Origin: Amylostereum areolatum
Lineage: Eukaryota; Basidiomycota; Agaricomycetes; Russulales; Stereaceae
Direction: 5' to 3'
Length of the DNA stretch: 64,000 nt
Assembly: GCA_012932865.1 (NCBI GenBank)
Contig: SAXG01000008.1
Coordinates: forward strand, 558,001-622,000
In this document: positions 47,901 to 59,282 of the stretch, one piece after another
How the letters are laid out: each line of letters begins with the position of its first letter
Position numbering within the stretch: position 1 is the stretch's first letter
Translations under genes and position numbers: made by a program
The notes under the pieces: generated by a model
Seen by the model: the letters and a program-made list of their open reading frames with translations, nothing else
What the model was told of the DNA's origin: nothing
The model's database searches: none

Positions 47901-48527
47901 TCGAACCTGACTCATCAGCAGCCCTTGTTCAAAGGCCGGAGATTACACCAATACTCGGTCGGAGAGTTCTTCTATCCCCTCCTCCGCATTGACCTGCACC
48001 CGGTGAACACAAAAACGTCATGGCTTCCAACATCGGTGTCCAAACTCGCCCGCTTTGCCTACAGCACAGCCACCATCCTATCCGTCCTCATTTTGTTGTT
48101 CTTCGTCCTAGGCATGAACAACGAACTTGGGCGCCTTCGAAACGCGATTGGTACCTGTGCAGCGTATCAGGGTTATGACGGGGATACTTCCCCTCCGGTG
48201 GTGACAGTGACAGCCACAGTATTGTCTCAGGATCCCTGGCCTTCTGCCTCCGCTACCGTCTCTACCGCGGGAGGTGGAGGGGAGGATCATGAGCCCACCG
48301 TCACGGTGATTGATGTCACCTCTCCCAGCTCACAACTCAAGGAGGGGAAGTCTGTCCACAGCGAGCAATATGCCCTCTTGGCCATCCGGCAGTTGCCTTT
48401 CCAGTGGCCGATCCATTTTGAAGTGCCGTTTACGACCCAGCAGGCGGTGGACACTGTACTCGACGGACTAGGTGTCGCCTGGCAGATACTTCGCAAGCTT
48501 TATCACTATCCGTTGCCGCCTCCCTGA
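44951..48527 (+). CDS. Large orphan protein with one C-terminal membrane segment; one frameshift
   Basis: Function not recognised. Exons 44951-45139, 45197-45252, 45306-45775, 45831-47820 and 47878-48527; 1117 aa when one base is dropped from CCC at 45206-45208. Exon 2 must be 55 nt, not 56, for KLALPADNITPGSAIPLFK to continue into the next exon. The N-terminal third looks folded (RLNIVTRLAIEGHAKKGDSV, VILFMAGIKMIVPYLSKPP, LSIPTPRCLSNNLKLHIFSP). The middle is Ser/Pro/Asp-rich and probably disordered. After VTVSPLSTTGTGSVDSYAV a second structured region leads to LVILPTFGHPIGRVQVDIEC and to one hydrophobic helix (TATILSVLILLFFVLGM), then a short Thr/Ser-rich tail. A type-II-like or tail-proximal anchor is inferred. 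It looks like a conserved basidiomycete family without a known domain, but I could not search. Confidence 0.75.
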
Positions 48528-48820
48528 ATCTGTAATGAATTTGACCTCGAACGTGGACATTCTGTTTTGCTTACTCTGTCATAATCACTTTCCCTCACGA
48601 TGTTTTTTGGTTCACTCTACTTATGTTTTTATACCCCTACGCACTCCACGTCCTAGGGATGTATGTTTATGATTAATGCACGGAAATATCGCCGGAAGAA
48701 TCTGTTGTATACGGAGAATATCGTGCCAATGCTATAAGTACATGGTGTTTGCGACTATCATGACAAAAAAAGGGTAGGTTTACATGGCAATACGATGGAT
48801 GGGTTTAGTTAGAAACAAGA

Positions 48821-51038
48821 TCACTGAGCCCAAGCTGACTTCAAAATGTCGACGTGTGCCCGAGTTTCGGCGGCGAAGTCAAGAGGCTGGATCTTTGTGA
48901 TACCATACCGGATACGAGTTTGTTCCTATACAAAGTCAGTGAGTAAGAGCACGGGTAAGAAGGTGGGCGAGTTACGCACGTTCCAGGTGTCCTGCTTGGC
49001 CCGGCAGCTGAAATTGTAAGGTATGCACTGTGCTCGGAGCATCAATTCGTTGAAGGCCGTATCATCACGTTCCTGCCATGAACCAATCAACTAACTGCTC
49101 GATGCAATATGTTTAACCCCGTTACAACGCACCTTAAGATCGTGAACATCGTCGGCTGACATGCCGAATATAACGGTCCCAGCGTCGTTGAACCCTTGCA
49201 ACCATACCTGGTCCGAGTGGTCTGCAACAGCGCAAGAGATAATATACCTGGACCGTTGTTCTGTTAACACGAGGTTCATCCCCTTCCAACCTGGAGGCTT
49301 ACCGGTACTGTGGCTTTTCGTAGCTGCGGTCGCACTTTTCGCACCGCCAGCCATCGTGGCTCTCCACGACTTTCTTGTTGCAGCTCTCTGAGGGGCATGC
49401 GGGGTACCACAAGTTGTCCGGCTTGATGCTCATAATGGTTGCGCGCGTCGAGAAGTATTCGGGGTTGTCCGACATACCTATCTGCGACATCTTCACGTCG
49501 TTCAGAGTGCGCATTTCATCCCGACGGATTCCTCCACCACCAGCTCCTGACATTGCGTTCGTGTGCGAGTGAAAGGATGACTGTGCGCCGCCGTCCATAT
49601 ACCAACCCTTCAACGCGTGAGCCTCCGGAATATCCGGGTTAACGGCCATAACACTGGAAGACACCATGGACAAAGAACGACCTGGTTGGGGTATGTAAGG
49701 ACTGGTATGTGAAATAGATTATTATAACTTTACCGCCGAAGTCGCCGACTTTGACACCCTTGAATGCTATTATAGGCTGTTCAGAAGCTTGGAACTGCTC
49801 TGCTTGTTTTCCCCATAGCGTCAACTTCACCGAGTACGAAGACTGGTCGACAAGCGTGAGTTCTCGCTTTGTGAGCTGTGTACAGATCATCAGAACAAAA
49901 CCCAGTCCAGAGAGCTCGATGTACTTACAGATCTTCCAGCCTTGGTGGTAATTTGACTAGTCTCGGTGATGTCTTTGACCACAGCAACGACGTCTGACAA
50001 GGGGTGAATCTCTTGGAGATATTCCACATTAAAAATTGCATACCACAATTCTTGTCCTTTTCTATGTTTTCCAGCTCAGCCAGTGGGGTGAAGTTGTACT
50101 TGATGACCGGCATCTGCGCTGTGTCGTGACACTAACAAAGACTCAGCGACGTTCAAATAAAGTGAAGGGCGACGTACCTCTTCGATTTCGGTGTTGACAG
50201 TTAAGCTGAGCTCGTATTGGTTGTTAGAGAACTTCTTTTTTGCCAAGTCCACGCGGGCTTTCGAGATGTAGTAGACTTTGCCCTCCTGCAGTTTGTCGTA
50301 AAGCTCATCGACCACCTGGTTGAACCCAGTTCCGCTGATGTCGCCGCTTTCGTCCATAAACGTAACGTTGAACAACTTTCCATCGCCGCGAGCGTTTGAA
50401 AACTGCCGGATATCGCCCTTTTGTATAACCCGAGCACGGATGGTCCAATTGTTTTGATAGGGGCTAAGAGCTTCGATCGGGAAGATGTTGTCGGACTTCG
50501 CCGACTTCTGTTGCTGAGCACGAGGCTGGGCGGGCGCAGAAGTGGAGGGCGTGTTCATGGAAGGGGACGGCCCAGTAGGTGCAGGAGTAGTCTGGGCGTC
50601 AGTGGGAGCAGCCAGGGGTACGGGGTTTCCAATCTTCTCGGCATTCCTTTCTTCAACACGCAATCCAAGGATGACTACGAGGCTATAAACTAGTATTCAG
50701 AGCGGAGCGCGAATCGAGTAAAGAAAGAAGACGTACCGTTTTCCCTGGATGACGTTACACGACATCCTCTCGACGGTGGCGATTGTGTTCTTGCCGACCA
50801 TGTCCTTCTCCACAAGATCATTGAGCTGAGTAGCCAGCATGGCTTGCACAAAATTGACCCCGTCGGATATAATGATACGGTATCTATCGACTGGTCGATC
50901 GGTGCTGCTCTGTTGGGCACTGGACACCTTTTTGATCGAAAGAAATTGGAGAGTAGGAGTAGAAGCCCAGAGTTCGTCGTCGTCTTGTTCTCCGTGATGA
51001 AGACGTTCGCACATTCCGACGGAGAGTTGGGAAGACAT
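48821..51038 (-). CDS. RPA1: Replication protein A large subunit (RPA1/RPA70)
   Basis: Single-stranded-DNA-binding subunit for replication, repair and recombination. Exons 50737-51038, 50178-50682, 50044-50113, 49929-49993, 49734-49875, 49303-49681, 49133-49247, 48980-49072 and 48821-48925; 591 aa, phases close. Order: N-terminal OB fold (RPA70N), low-complexity linker (Pro/Thr/Ser/Gln), DBD-A (NIFPIEALSPYQNNWTIRAR), DBD-B (RELTLVDQSSYSVKLTLWGK), and DBD-C with a Cys4 zinc ribbon (CPSESC ... WRCEKC). It ends with QPLDFAAETRAHVDIL. For the intron after 50044, the acceptor at 49994 is used because nearer AGs give introns below 35 nt or the wrong frame. Three ACGCGT boxes lie 31-89 bases upstream of the ATG. 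Confidence 0.96.
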
Positions 51039-51508
51039 GGTGGATGATGATAGTGGTCAGAAACAAGAACGCGTTCAACGCGACGCGTTGATAAACGTGA
51101 CACCCGTTACGCTCGCACGCGACGCGTCCGTCACATCGAAGCCTGTAACACCCAAACATGAGCGCGTCCGACGCCGTGTCCGAGTCAAGAGTCGAGCTCG
51201 CCATAACGCGGATAACGGTAAGTATGAAGGTAAAAATGGTGTTTATCGTCAAAGTATCCCATCGTCCGATTCAAGTAGGTAAATATTTTGGAAATGGCAA
51301 ATACAAGTCCGTGCAGAGGCTTCAAATCGTTCGAGTCCGTAAGTTTAACCCTTTGGGAGCTGAAAATCCATTTATGTAACAGTGGCACTGTTACACTGAT
51401 ACATCTCCGGCGGGCATCGAGCCGGAGCGATTCGCTATCCTACATGCAAAGGTGAGAAATTCCTGACTTCTAGTAAAGATGTACCCACACTGCCAAGTAC
51501 TTTCTGCA
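51039..51508. other. Intergenic between RPA1 start and cerato-platanin 1 stop
   Basis: 470 bases: RPA1 promoter (with the ACGCGT boxes) and the 3' end of the first cerato-platanin. No other gene. Confidence 0.5.
51069..51127 (-). promoter_or_regulatory. Three MCB (ACGCGT) boxes upstream of RPA1
   Basis: Exact ACGCGT at 51069-51074, 51083-51088 and 51122-51127, in the first 90 bases before the RPA1 ATG. In yeasts this motif binds MBF (Mbp1-Swi6 / Cdc10-Res), which drives G1/S expression of replication genes including RPA subunits. The motif is palindromic, so strand is set by the gene. Confidence 0.65.
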
Positions 51509-51925
51509 TCAAAGACCACATTTAGACGCAGCAACCTTCTTCGCAGTCGCATCGACCTTCCCGAGAGATACCGCCTGTCCGCCCGTAAGGGCATCCATCG
51601 CCTCCTGCGAGAGATTGAATCCGTCGTCTGTGTGATCGACGGCGAGGACAGTGATCGTCTTGCCCTTGTAGGTGAGGGTCCAGCACGAACCGCAGTTGGT
51701 AGAGCCCCAACCAGCGATGGCGGACGCGCCTCCTATGAAAGGGAATGGTGGAAGATCGCCGAATTTGTGGAAGCCCTTCGTGATGAGGCCTTGAGGACCG
51801 TCAGAGCAGGAGACGGTGGTCAGGGATGCACTGCCGTTATCGTACGTCCGGTCATAGCGAACATTGGTCGCCTGAGCGAGGGTGAAGGAAAGGGCGGCAG
51901 TGACGAAGAGAGCGAAGAACTTCAT
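51509..51925 (-). CDS. Cerato-platanin family protein (paralogue 1)
   Basis: Small secreted protein of the cerato-platanin family (double-psi beta-barrel), found at fungal surfaces; members can bind chitin oligomers, loosen cellulose or elicit plant responses. Single exon, 138 aa. A signal peptide (about 18-20 residues) is followed by the mature protein with four cysteines at the family positions (SCSDG, NCGSC, and one near the C terminus) and the GWGS and LAVDH motifs. Function in this fungus is not known. A TATA box lies at 52002-52008. Intronless, unlike most genes in the window; paralogue 2 is the same. Confidence 0.95.
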   Translation of the reverse strand: MKFFALFVTAALSFTLAQATNVRYDRTYDNGSASLTTVSCSDGPQGLITKGFHKFGDLPPFPFIGGASAIAGWGSTNCGSCWTLTYKGKTITVLAVDHTDDGFNLSQEAMDALTGGQAVSLGKVDATAKKVAASKCGL

Positions 51926-53188
51926 GGTGTGAAGCCAAGGGCGTTGTAAAAGGGTAGCGAAACGCGAATGTCTGTCGGAAGTCCTGCAGTAGGTGGCCCT
52001 CCTTTATAGCCAGCGGTCAGACATCCAGCTTGTCATCCAAAACCCTACCGTGTGAAGAAAGTGTCTGGCCCTCGCATACCGTATGCAACGGCGGCCAAGC
52101 AAGGCCTTGGGCAAGCCTCCTTTCGACGTATGATCCGTTCCAAGAGGTCCGGACATCGGAAACCCCACTTTCGTCATTGTTCCCCTTGAATTCCTGTCAA
52201 AAGTAGGTCAAATGAGCCTCATGAGGTCAATAAGAAACTGGAGCACATGGTGGTATGAAGGCATGAAGGCCGCTCGGAATGCTCTTCGAATTCTGGGCGC
52301 CATTGCACATGACAGTGTATGAGAGCGAGCAAGAATGTTCGGATACATCTAGTCAGATGCTCGCCACGTACGACCTTGTCAGTGTCAGAGCGACGATCCA
52401 TGCCGGATATCCATGCTCACATGTGTAGCTCTGATGAGCTGGAACCTGTGACAGAAAATGACATCCGACTAGTGCTCAGGCGTTCAGGCCTCAGGCTCGA
52501 TCTCCTAGAGGCTCCTAGACTCCTCGAATGTCCAGCCGAGGCCCAGGGCATTACGATGATCTTGCGTACATTCAAGAGGTACGTCACCGAATTACAGTGT
52601 ACAGTTACGACGAACCGTTCAGTCAGAGGGGTGGTAGAGCTCTACGAACGGGCACGGCAGATACTATGCAGGGAGCGAGATCTAAATCGGTATAAAACGT
52701 TCACGCGTTCACGCGGCAGACTCCGAGTCGGAGACAGCCTGTGGTCCGGGTCCGGAAAGGGTCTGAGACTCTGTACATACAGCAGATGCCTGACGGAGGT
52801 TGAATGAGGACTCAGAGTCCCAATGACATAGACCACCGGGATCGGCCAAATACCAAGTACTTAGGCGCTACTTATCGAACGTTGAACGTTGAACGACGAT
52901 CGTGAATATTCCTAAGTAGGTATCTATGGAATCCTCGTGCCCATACATGTTTGCATCGGTGCCTAAGAGGGTCAAGTATATGGTACTTACGCAGGCAAGG
53001 GCATGCATAGTTTATTATAGTCCGATAGATACCAAGTTCGTGAACGAATTTCGCCCGCCGATGATCAAAGTAGGCGTTGGCTGAAGCCATCTATGCTCCC
53101 CCCTCGGATCGTTCTTTTAGATGAATGTCATTCAGGGAAAGGTGGACGCAGATATACTTTAAAACGCACTTATGTGATTAGTGGTGAC
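51926..53188. other. Intergenic between the two cerato-platanin genes
   Basis: About 1.26 kb with the promoter of paralogue 1. Frames are short. Near 52480-52500 there are two or three loose copies of a TCAGGC unit, also seen as a perfect tandem array at 54243. No gene recognised. Confidence 0.5.
52002..52008 (-). promoter_or_regulatory. TATA box of cerato-platanin 1
   Basis: TATAAAG on the minus strand, 77 bases before the ATG at 51925. Confidence 0.6.
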
Positions 53189-53623
53189 CTAGAAGTTCAC
53201 GCCGCACTGGGCGCGGTCAACTTGAGTCGCGACCACGCCTTCGACGCGTCCTAGGAGCTTGCCTTGTCCATTGGTGAGATCGTTCAACGCATCCAGTGAT
53301 ATATTGAACCCGTCGCTGGCGTGGTCGACAGCAAGGACAGTTATAGTCCTGCCATCATGCTCCAGCGTCCAGCAAGTACCGCAGTCAGGGGAGCCCCAGC
53401 CTACGATGACAGCGGCGCCACCGATGTACGGGAAGTCGGGCAAGTCACTATATTTGTTGTACCCGTACTGGATCAGACCATTGGGCCCGTCCGAGCACGA
53501 GGTGACGAGAAGCTGGCCGTTGGCGTTGTCGTAAGTTCGGTCATAGCTGACGGTGTCGGCGTGGGCAAGCACGACGGAAACGATGAAGGTGGCGAGGGTG
53601 GCGAGGGTGGCGAAAGTCTTCAT
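53189..53623 (-). CDS. Cerato-platanin family protein (paralogue 2)
   Basis: Second member of the family, 144 aa, single exon, same strand as paralogue 1 and 1.26 kb upstream of it, so a tandem pair. Signal peptide of about 20-22 residues, then the mature protein. Four cysteines at family positions (SCSDG, DCGTC, and one in AQCGVNF) and the GWGS and LAVDH motifs are conserved. The two differ most in the central loop and at the C terminus. A TATA box lies at 53737-53744. Confidence 0.95.
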   Translation of the reverse strand: MKTFATLATLATFIVSVVLAHADTVSYDRTYDNANGQLLVTSCSDGPNGLIQYGYNKYSDLPDFPYIGGAAVIVGWGSPDCGTCWTLEHDGRTITVLAVDHASDGFNISLDALNDLTNGQGKLLGRVEGVVATQVDRAQCGVNF

Positions 53624-53736
53624 GGAGGGTGGGAATGTAATCGAGGACTTGGGCGAGGATGCTCAAGCGCGGAGAGGACTGTGCAAAGGAGGTTGAAGGT
53701 GGTAGGGAAAGAGATGGCTGGGTGGGCTATTTTAAA

Positions 53737-53744
53737 TTTTTATA
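53737..53744 (-). promoter_or_regulatory. TATA box of cerato-platanin 2
   Basis: TATAAAAA on the minus strand, 114 bases before the ATG at 53623. Confidence 0.5.
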
Positions 53745-54242
53745 CGCGAGGCAACCTGCGCCGATAGGGTTTCAGAGCGGTTGGTTTGAGACAGACACGG
53801 TGCCGTCAGACCGTCAGGCTCTGTTGGTGAAGCCAGCAGAGACGGGGAATGGACTGGTGATGCCAGACGCCAAGGTTACTTTGAGTGATAGTGTCCCGCT
53901 GGTTACTATTATTTAAAGGTGATTGTACGCCCCCAAGCACGAGCACAAATTTGAAGATGGAAGGACTGACCGATTCTCTGCAGCAGCCAGGGCCCAGGAT
54001 ACCATACGACAGGGTGAAATCCTAGGGTAAGGCATTAGAGATGGTGACAATACCTATACCAAACACGCATGTCAACGTGTACATGCGTCCAAGAGATATG
54101 AGTTCGGCGCCGTAAAAATCTCGCCAAGGCGACCGAAACCCCATAGCGAGCTGCGAACTACATGGGTAAGTATCAGCGGCCCCATCGTACACGACGATCC
54201 TGAACTTGAGAGCCCCTGCGAGACTAGCTCAAGCGCTCAGCG

Positions 54243-54270
54243 CTCAGGCCTCAGGCCTCAGGCCTCAGGC
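54243..54270. repeat. Tandem repeat, four perfect copies of CTCAGGC
   Basis: Four exact 7-base copies, with two more diverged CTCAG units just before. Similar loose copies occur near 52480. Probably replication slippage; no function seen. Confidence 0.8.
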
Positions 54271-54712
54271 GTCGCCGCGGAGTTTCTGAGCAGGATCGTG
54301 GCTCACGATGGCACCGTATTGAACGCTCTCCACATCAGTTCGACGGCGAGATCGTGGTCACTGAGAAGAAGCGAGTAAGCAAGGCGATGTCTTCGGACCG
54401 TCATAAAGAGATACTTTACGGTCGAAAGAACATATTGCCATAATGTCATTCGACCAGGGGGGCCAGGGGGGGCCTGATTCTGAAACATCAAACACGCGAG
54501 TCAAAGCAAGTGACCGTGACCGGCGACTGGCCGCGGCATCCACACAATTGGCCTCAGAATCACTCAACTTACAAAGTTGTGCTCTGTTGGCGTTGTTCAT
54601 GCTGTGTCACTTTGCTGCATGCCCCCAACGTCTTTTTCGGGTTCCCATCACTATCACCCCTCTCTCACGGTTTAAACCTTCCCATTTTCGTGGCGCAGGA
54701 TACTCAACACTC

Positions 54713-57700
54713 ATGGCTGTTGGCGCCCCAGAGGACCTGGCAAACTGGCGACGCGTGGACCCTGCCACCGAAAAGCGAGGAGGGTTTTCTGTGTACACCA
54801 AGCCAATACAGAAATCCGAGCAAGATGACAGGGAATACAGGTTGATCGAACTGGACAACGGGCTGCAGGCGATGTTGGTGCAAGATGCGAAGGCAGACAA
54901 GGCGGCGGCAAGCCTAGATGTTGCCGTGGGCCATCTCCATGACCCTGTGAGTGTCGTTTTTGACGTTGCGGACCCTGCGGATCGGCGCCCAGCCGACCCC
55001 TTCGTGCTGCGAATACTTTACTGAATGAGTACATCGTTGCATGAGTCGTATTCCTGTATACGCATCTCTTACGACGTCCGATGTCAAGACAATGTGTCCT
55101 AGTTGCAGTCTTTCTTTTACCGGGTGCTAATGAGATATGTAGGATGACATGCCCGGCCTTGCCCACTTCTGTGAACATCTCTTGTTCATGGTATAAACGG
55201 TTCCTGTGCTCTCGCGTTTGTTTGATCTCAATACTGTTTTAGGGTACGGAGAATTACTCGAAGGAGAATGAATACTCTGAGGTGCGTCATCGAGTTCATT
55301 CGTCGCTGAGCGCACAAGCTCAAACTTCTCCAGTATCTCTCCAGGAACAGTGGCCATTCAAATGCATACACAAGCACCACTAACACGAACTACTACTTCA
55401 ACGTGGCCCCATCAGCTCTTTCTGGTGCTATTTCCCGCTTCGCGGGATTCTTTCACTCTCCACTCTTTTCTCCATCTTGCACCACACGGGAGCTAAACGC
55501 GGTCGACTCAGAACACAAGAAGAACCATCAAGCTGACCTCTGGCGTATATACCAAGTGAACAAACACCTCAGTAAGCCTGGGCACCCGTGGAGGAAATTT
55601 GGCAGCGGAAATAAACAAAGCCTCACTCAAGTTGGTCGAGACTTGAAGATCAAGAGCCTTACGGATCTGTCCGTTGCGCCTTCGCCCATCCCTTCTCGTA
55701 TGGCATCTCCTGCGCCATCTGTCAGCTCTGTCTCAAGTGACGTGGAGGCTGACGGGGGCCCCGTCGGTCGAGAGACACGCCGCCGATTGGTTGAATGGTG
55801 GAGTGAGGAATACTGTGCGAGCAGGATGAGGCTTTGTATCATTGGAAAAGGTAATATTCTTGTATCCGATAGACCGAACAGTTCTCACTTTCCTCGGATA
55901 GATTCTTTGGACGACCTTGCAGATCTTGTGGTCGAGAACTTTTCGCCCATTCTGAATCGTAACAAGGACCCTCTACCGTTGGTCTCAGAGAATCCATTCG
56001 GCGACAAGGAAAAGGGTGTGCGTGATTCATTGCGCCCATTGTGTATCGCTGCTGACGACCACGTTTTCTACAGACATTGGTGTCCGTCCAAACCATCATG
56101 GCCATCCATTGCATGGAAATATCCTTCCCGCTGGCATATCAAGCGCCATTATGGCAGCATAAGCCTGGAAGTTACCTTGGTGATCTCGTTGGACATGAAG
56201 GTCCGGGATCCTTACACTCGTACTTGAAGAATAAGGGTTGGATTACGGCCTTGAACTCCGGTCCCCAGAATTTGGCCCGAGGGTTTGCGATGTTTAAGGT
56301 AACTTTGTACATGACCGAGGATGGATTCCGTGAGTAGTTCGTTTATACTATTTTCATCGGATCCTAATGACTTATCCCAGAAAATCACCGAGCTGTCGCC
56401 TTGGCCGTCTTCAACTATCTGTCCATGCTTCGTTCATCTGCCATTCCTCTCTGGTATCAAAAGGAAAGAAGCGCAATTTCCAACACCCGTTTCCGTTTCT
56501 CGGAAAAGCGTCGTCCTGAAGATTATGCGATCCGTGTCACCGATGACCTGGGTACACCCGTTCCCCGAGAGTTGGTTTTGAAAGGTCCGCGGGTGGTCTG
56601 GGAGTGGGACGCCGAGGGTAAAGCCGCTGCCGAGGTTGCACGTACTCTAGATGGACTACGGGTGGACCAAGGACGCGCAGTGCTCATGGGACGGAAAGAG
56701 GAACACGACAAGGCAGCGGGAGGTCCCCGAGAATGGCAAACAGAGCCGATTTACGGTACCCAATATCGCGTTGACCCATTTGACGCGGATTTCAGTGCGA
56801 CGGCGAGTGACCCAACGGGCTTGAAAGTCTCGTGACTGACGAAAGGATTCACTTTCATCAGGCAGCGGGGCCGAATACCATATCTGCATTGCATCTACCT
56901 TTCCCCAACGACTTTATCCCGCAGAATCTGGATGTCGAACGTCGTGATGTGACGGAGGTATTGAAACGACCTCTTCCCCTCTTCGCAATGCTGACTCGCT
57001 TTCGCAGCCTCAACCACGGCCGCATCTCATCCGTCAGACGGAACTTTCCAATCTCTGGCACAAGAAGGATGACCGGTTCTGGATCCCCAAGACTCATCTC
57101 ATCCTCGAGCTACGTACGCCCGTGGCCAACGCGTCTCCGACTGCATCTGTCCTTACCAAGTAAGCAGTCGCATCCATCGTCAATTTCACGCTCTAAGTCT
57201 GCACCGTCTCCAGACTTTATAGTGACCTTGTCACCGACTCACTCACGGAATACTCGTATGCTGCCGATTTGGCCGGCCTGACCTACAACTTCGCAGCGTC
57301 GAATCTCGGTATATATATCATTATTACGGGGTACAATGACAAGTTGGACGTCCTGTTGCGGAACGTACTTGAGCGTGTGAAGGCTCTTGAAGTTAGGCCT
57401 GAGCGACTGGAAGTCATGAAGGAACAGGCAAGTCCAGCTTGTCCATTTTCGTGATGTCACATGCGCTAATATGTTTGTTGACCAGGCTAAACTCGAGTGG
57501 GAGAACTTCTTCCTTGGGCAAACGTACCGCATATCGGATTATTATGGACGCTATCTCATGAATGAGAAGCAGTGGACGATCACAGAGAAATTACAGGCAT
57601 TGCCATGTAAGCGACTTCCATTTTGTTGTCTTTACCTATAGTCACACCTGTGCTACAATAGCGATCACCGTGGCCCAGGTTCAAGATCACATAACCAAGC

Positions 57701-58952
57701 TCTTATCCCAAGTTCATAACCATATGCTGGTCGTTGGCAACACGTACAAAGCTGTACGTTGACACTCGCAGATACTGCGTCTTTTGCTTATTAGTTCATC
57801 TAGGATGCGATCAACTTGTTGAAGATGAGCGAAGATATCCTCGGAGCGTCGCCGCTGTCTGAGCCTGAGCCAGTCGACCTCTCCTTGATCCTCCCCAAAG
57901 GTATGCATGCATCTTCTTATCCTATACGGGACTAAATTCCTTCGTGTAGGGTCTAACTATGTCTGGTCCACACCTGTTCCGAATGCCGACGAGCCGAACT
58001 CTGCCTTGACGTACTACACACATCTTGGCCCACTGAACGACCAACGTCTGCGCGTCACGGGCTCTCTCCTGGCCCAGATTCTATCGGAGCCGGCGTTCAA
58101 CATTCTCAGGACTCAGGAGCAGCTGGGGTACATCGTATCGGCATCTTCATGGCCTTCACCAGGTATGAACGAGACTGGGCTGCGCATCGTCGTTCAAAGC
58201 GAACGTGTACCTGTTTATCTGGAGGGACGCGTTGAAGCATTTCTAGAACACATGAGGGGCGTCGTGGGGGATATGGACGAAGAGACCTTCAAGCAAGAGA
58301 AGGACAGTCTACAGAACAAGTGGAGAGAAGCGCCGAAGAATATTTCAGAGGAGCTATCAAGGTTCTGGGGACACGTTGACTCGGGCTATCTTGATTTCGA
58401 GAGAAGTGATTCTGATTTTGATCGCACATAACGACGGGACTTATTTCTTTTTCACTAGGACGCAAGGACGCGGAGCTTTTAGATACCATAACCAAAGAAG
58501 ACGTCCTGTCGCTTTTTATGAGCAAGGTCCATCCATCTTCCACCATCCGCTCCAAGCTCTCTATCCACCTGGTCTCCCAGAAGCCACGTCCTGGGCACGT
58601 CAGTGTGGCAGCGGCTGAGGCCTTTGCAAAGGTGGTGAAAGATGCGGGTGTGGTAATCGACGATGCCAAATGGAAGGAGGAGCTTATCGGCGAAGGCGAA
58701 CCCAGCGTACCCGACTTTGCGAAATTCTGGCAGACAGCACTTGCGGGTGGATCGAGCGACCTTGCGGCAAAACTTGTGGCTGCCATGCCGGAAATCATGA
58801 AGCAATACCCAGCGGAGAAGGATGCGGAGGGCGAGCTTGCGAAGAATGCGGTCCACATCCAGGACGTCCAGGCCTTCAGGAAATCGCTGAAAGTCTCAGA
58901 ACCGCCCCGACCTCTCGTAGAATGGAATGACCTGCCGACGTCAAGGTTTTAA
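54713..58952 (+). CDS. Ste23/insulin-degrading-enzyme-type M16 metalloprotease
   Basis: Zinc peptidase of family M16A; yeast Ste23 and Axl1 trim the a-factor precursor, and the animal IDE degrades short peptides. Fifteen exons: 54713-54946, 55143-55190, 55243-55281, 55334-55850, 55902-56017, 56074-56329, 56381-56806, 56866-56957, 57008-57159, 57214-57427, 57486-57606, 57662-57753, 57804-57900, 57950-58405, 58459-58952; 1117 aa, phases close. The inverted zinc motif HFCEH and downstream ELNAVDSEHKKN (third ligand Glu) are intact, so it should be active. C-terminal halves match the IDE fold (FNILRTQEQLGYIVSAS). Intron 10 (57428-57485) is GC-AG. Intron 1 (196 nt) is the longest. In basidiomycetes a-factor-like pheromones are also processed, but which substrate this enzyme uses cannot be seen. 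Confidence 0.95.
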
Positions 58953-59282
58953 TCACACGTAGACATAACTTATTCTGCACTTGGTGGTCATACATATAAT
59001 ACAGCTATCGGCGTTCCGGGAGAGTCGCCGTACGATGGAAATCGGGCAGTCATGGAGTGATAAGGGGGGGCAATCTGAGTATACATATCAACTGGAAGCG
59101 GGATCCCTCGTGAGCGGAACGGAGAGAGTGAGGTCAGGCTAATAACACGACAAGCAAGGGCCGTAGGAGTACAAACACAGGAAATAGGAACGATACTTTG
59201 CAAGGAGAACAGCGAGCGGGGGGCTGATCGACGCGACAACAAACTCAACAATGACAGTACAAAACCTTCCTCACACACAACA
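58953..59282. other. Intergenic between convergent genes
   Basis: 330 bases between the Ste23-like stop and the CKS1 stop; 3' UTRs expected. Confidence 0.5.

Larger units (their letters stand above)
53624..54712. other. Intergenic, divergent promoters, with a small tandem array
   Basis: About 1.1 kb between cerato-platanin 2 (-) and the Ste23-like gene (+). Contains the 7-base tandem array at 54243-54270. No gene recognised; an open frame runs into the Ste23 start, so its 5' end could lie further upstream. Confidence 0.5.

Noticed and set aside
50013..50044. 32-nt intron in RPA1 after NIEKDKNC
   Set aside because: A nearer AG would give a 32-nt intron, too short for this genome; the acceptor at 49994 gives 50 nt and the conserved DVVAVVKDITE.
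56807..56865. Apparent frameshift in the Ste23-like gene after DPTGLKVS
   Set aside because: A 59-nt GT-AG intron with a donor a few codons earlier joins the frames cleanly; no indel is needed.
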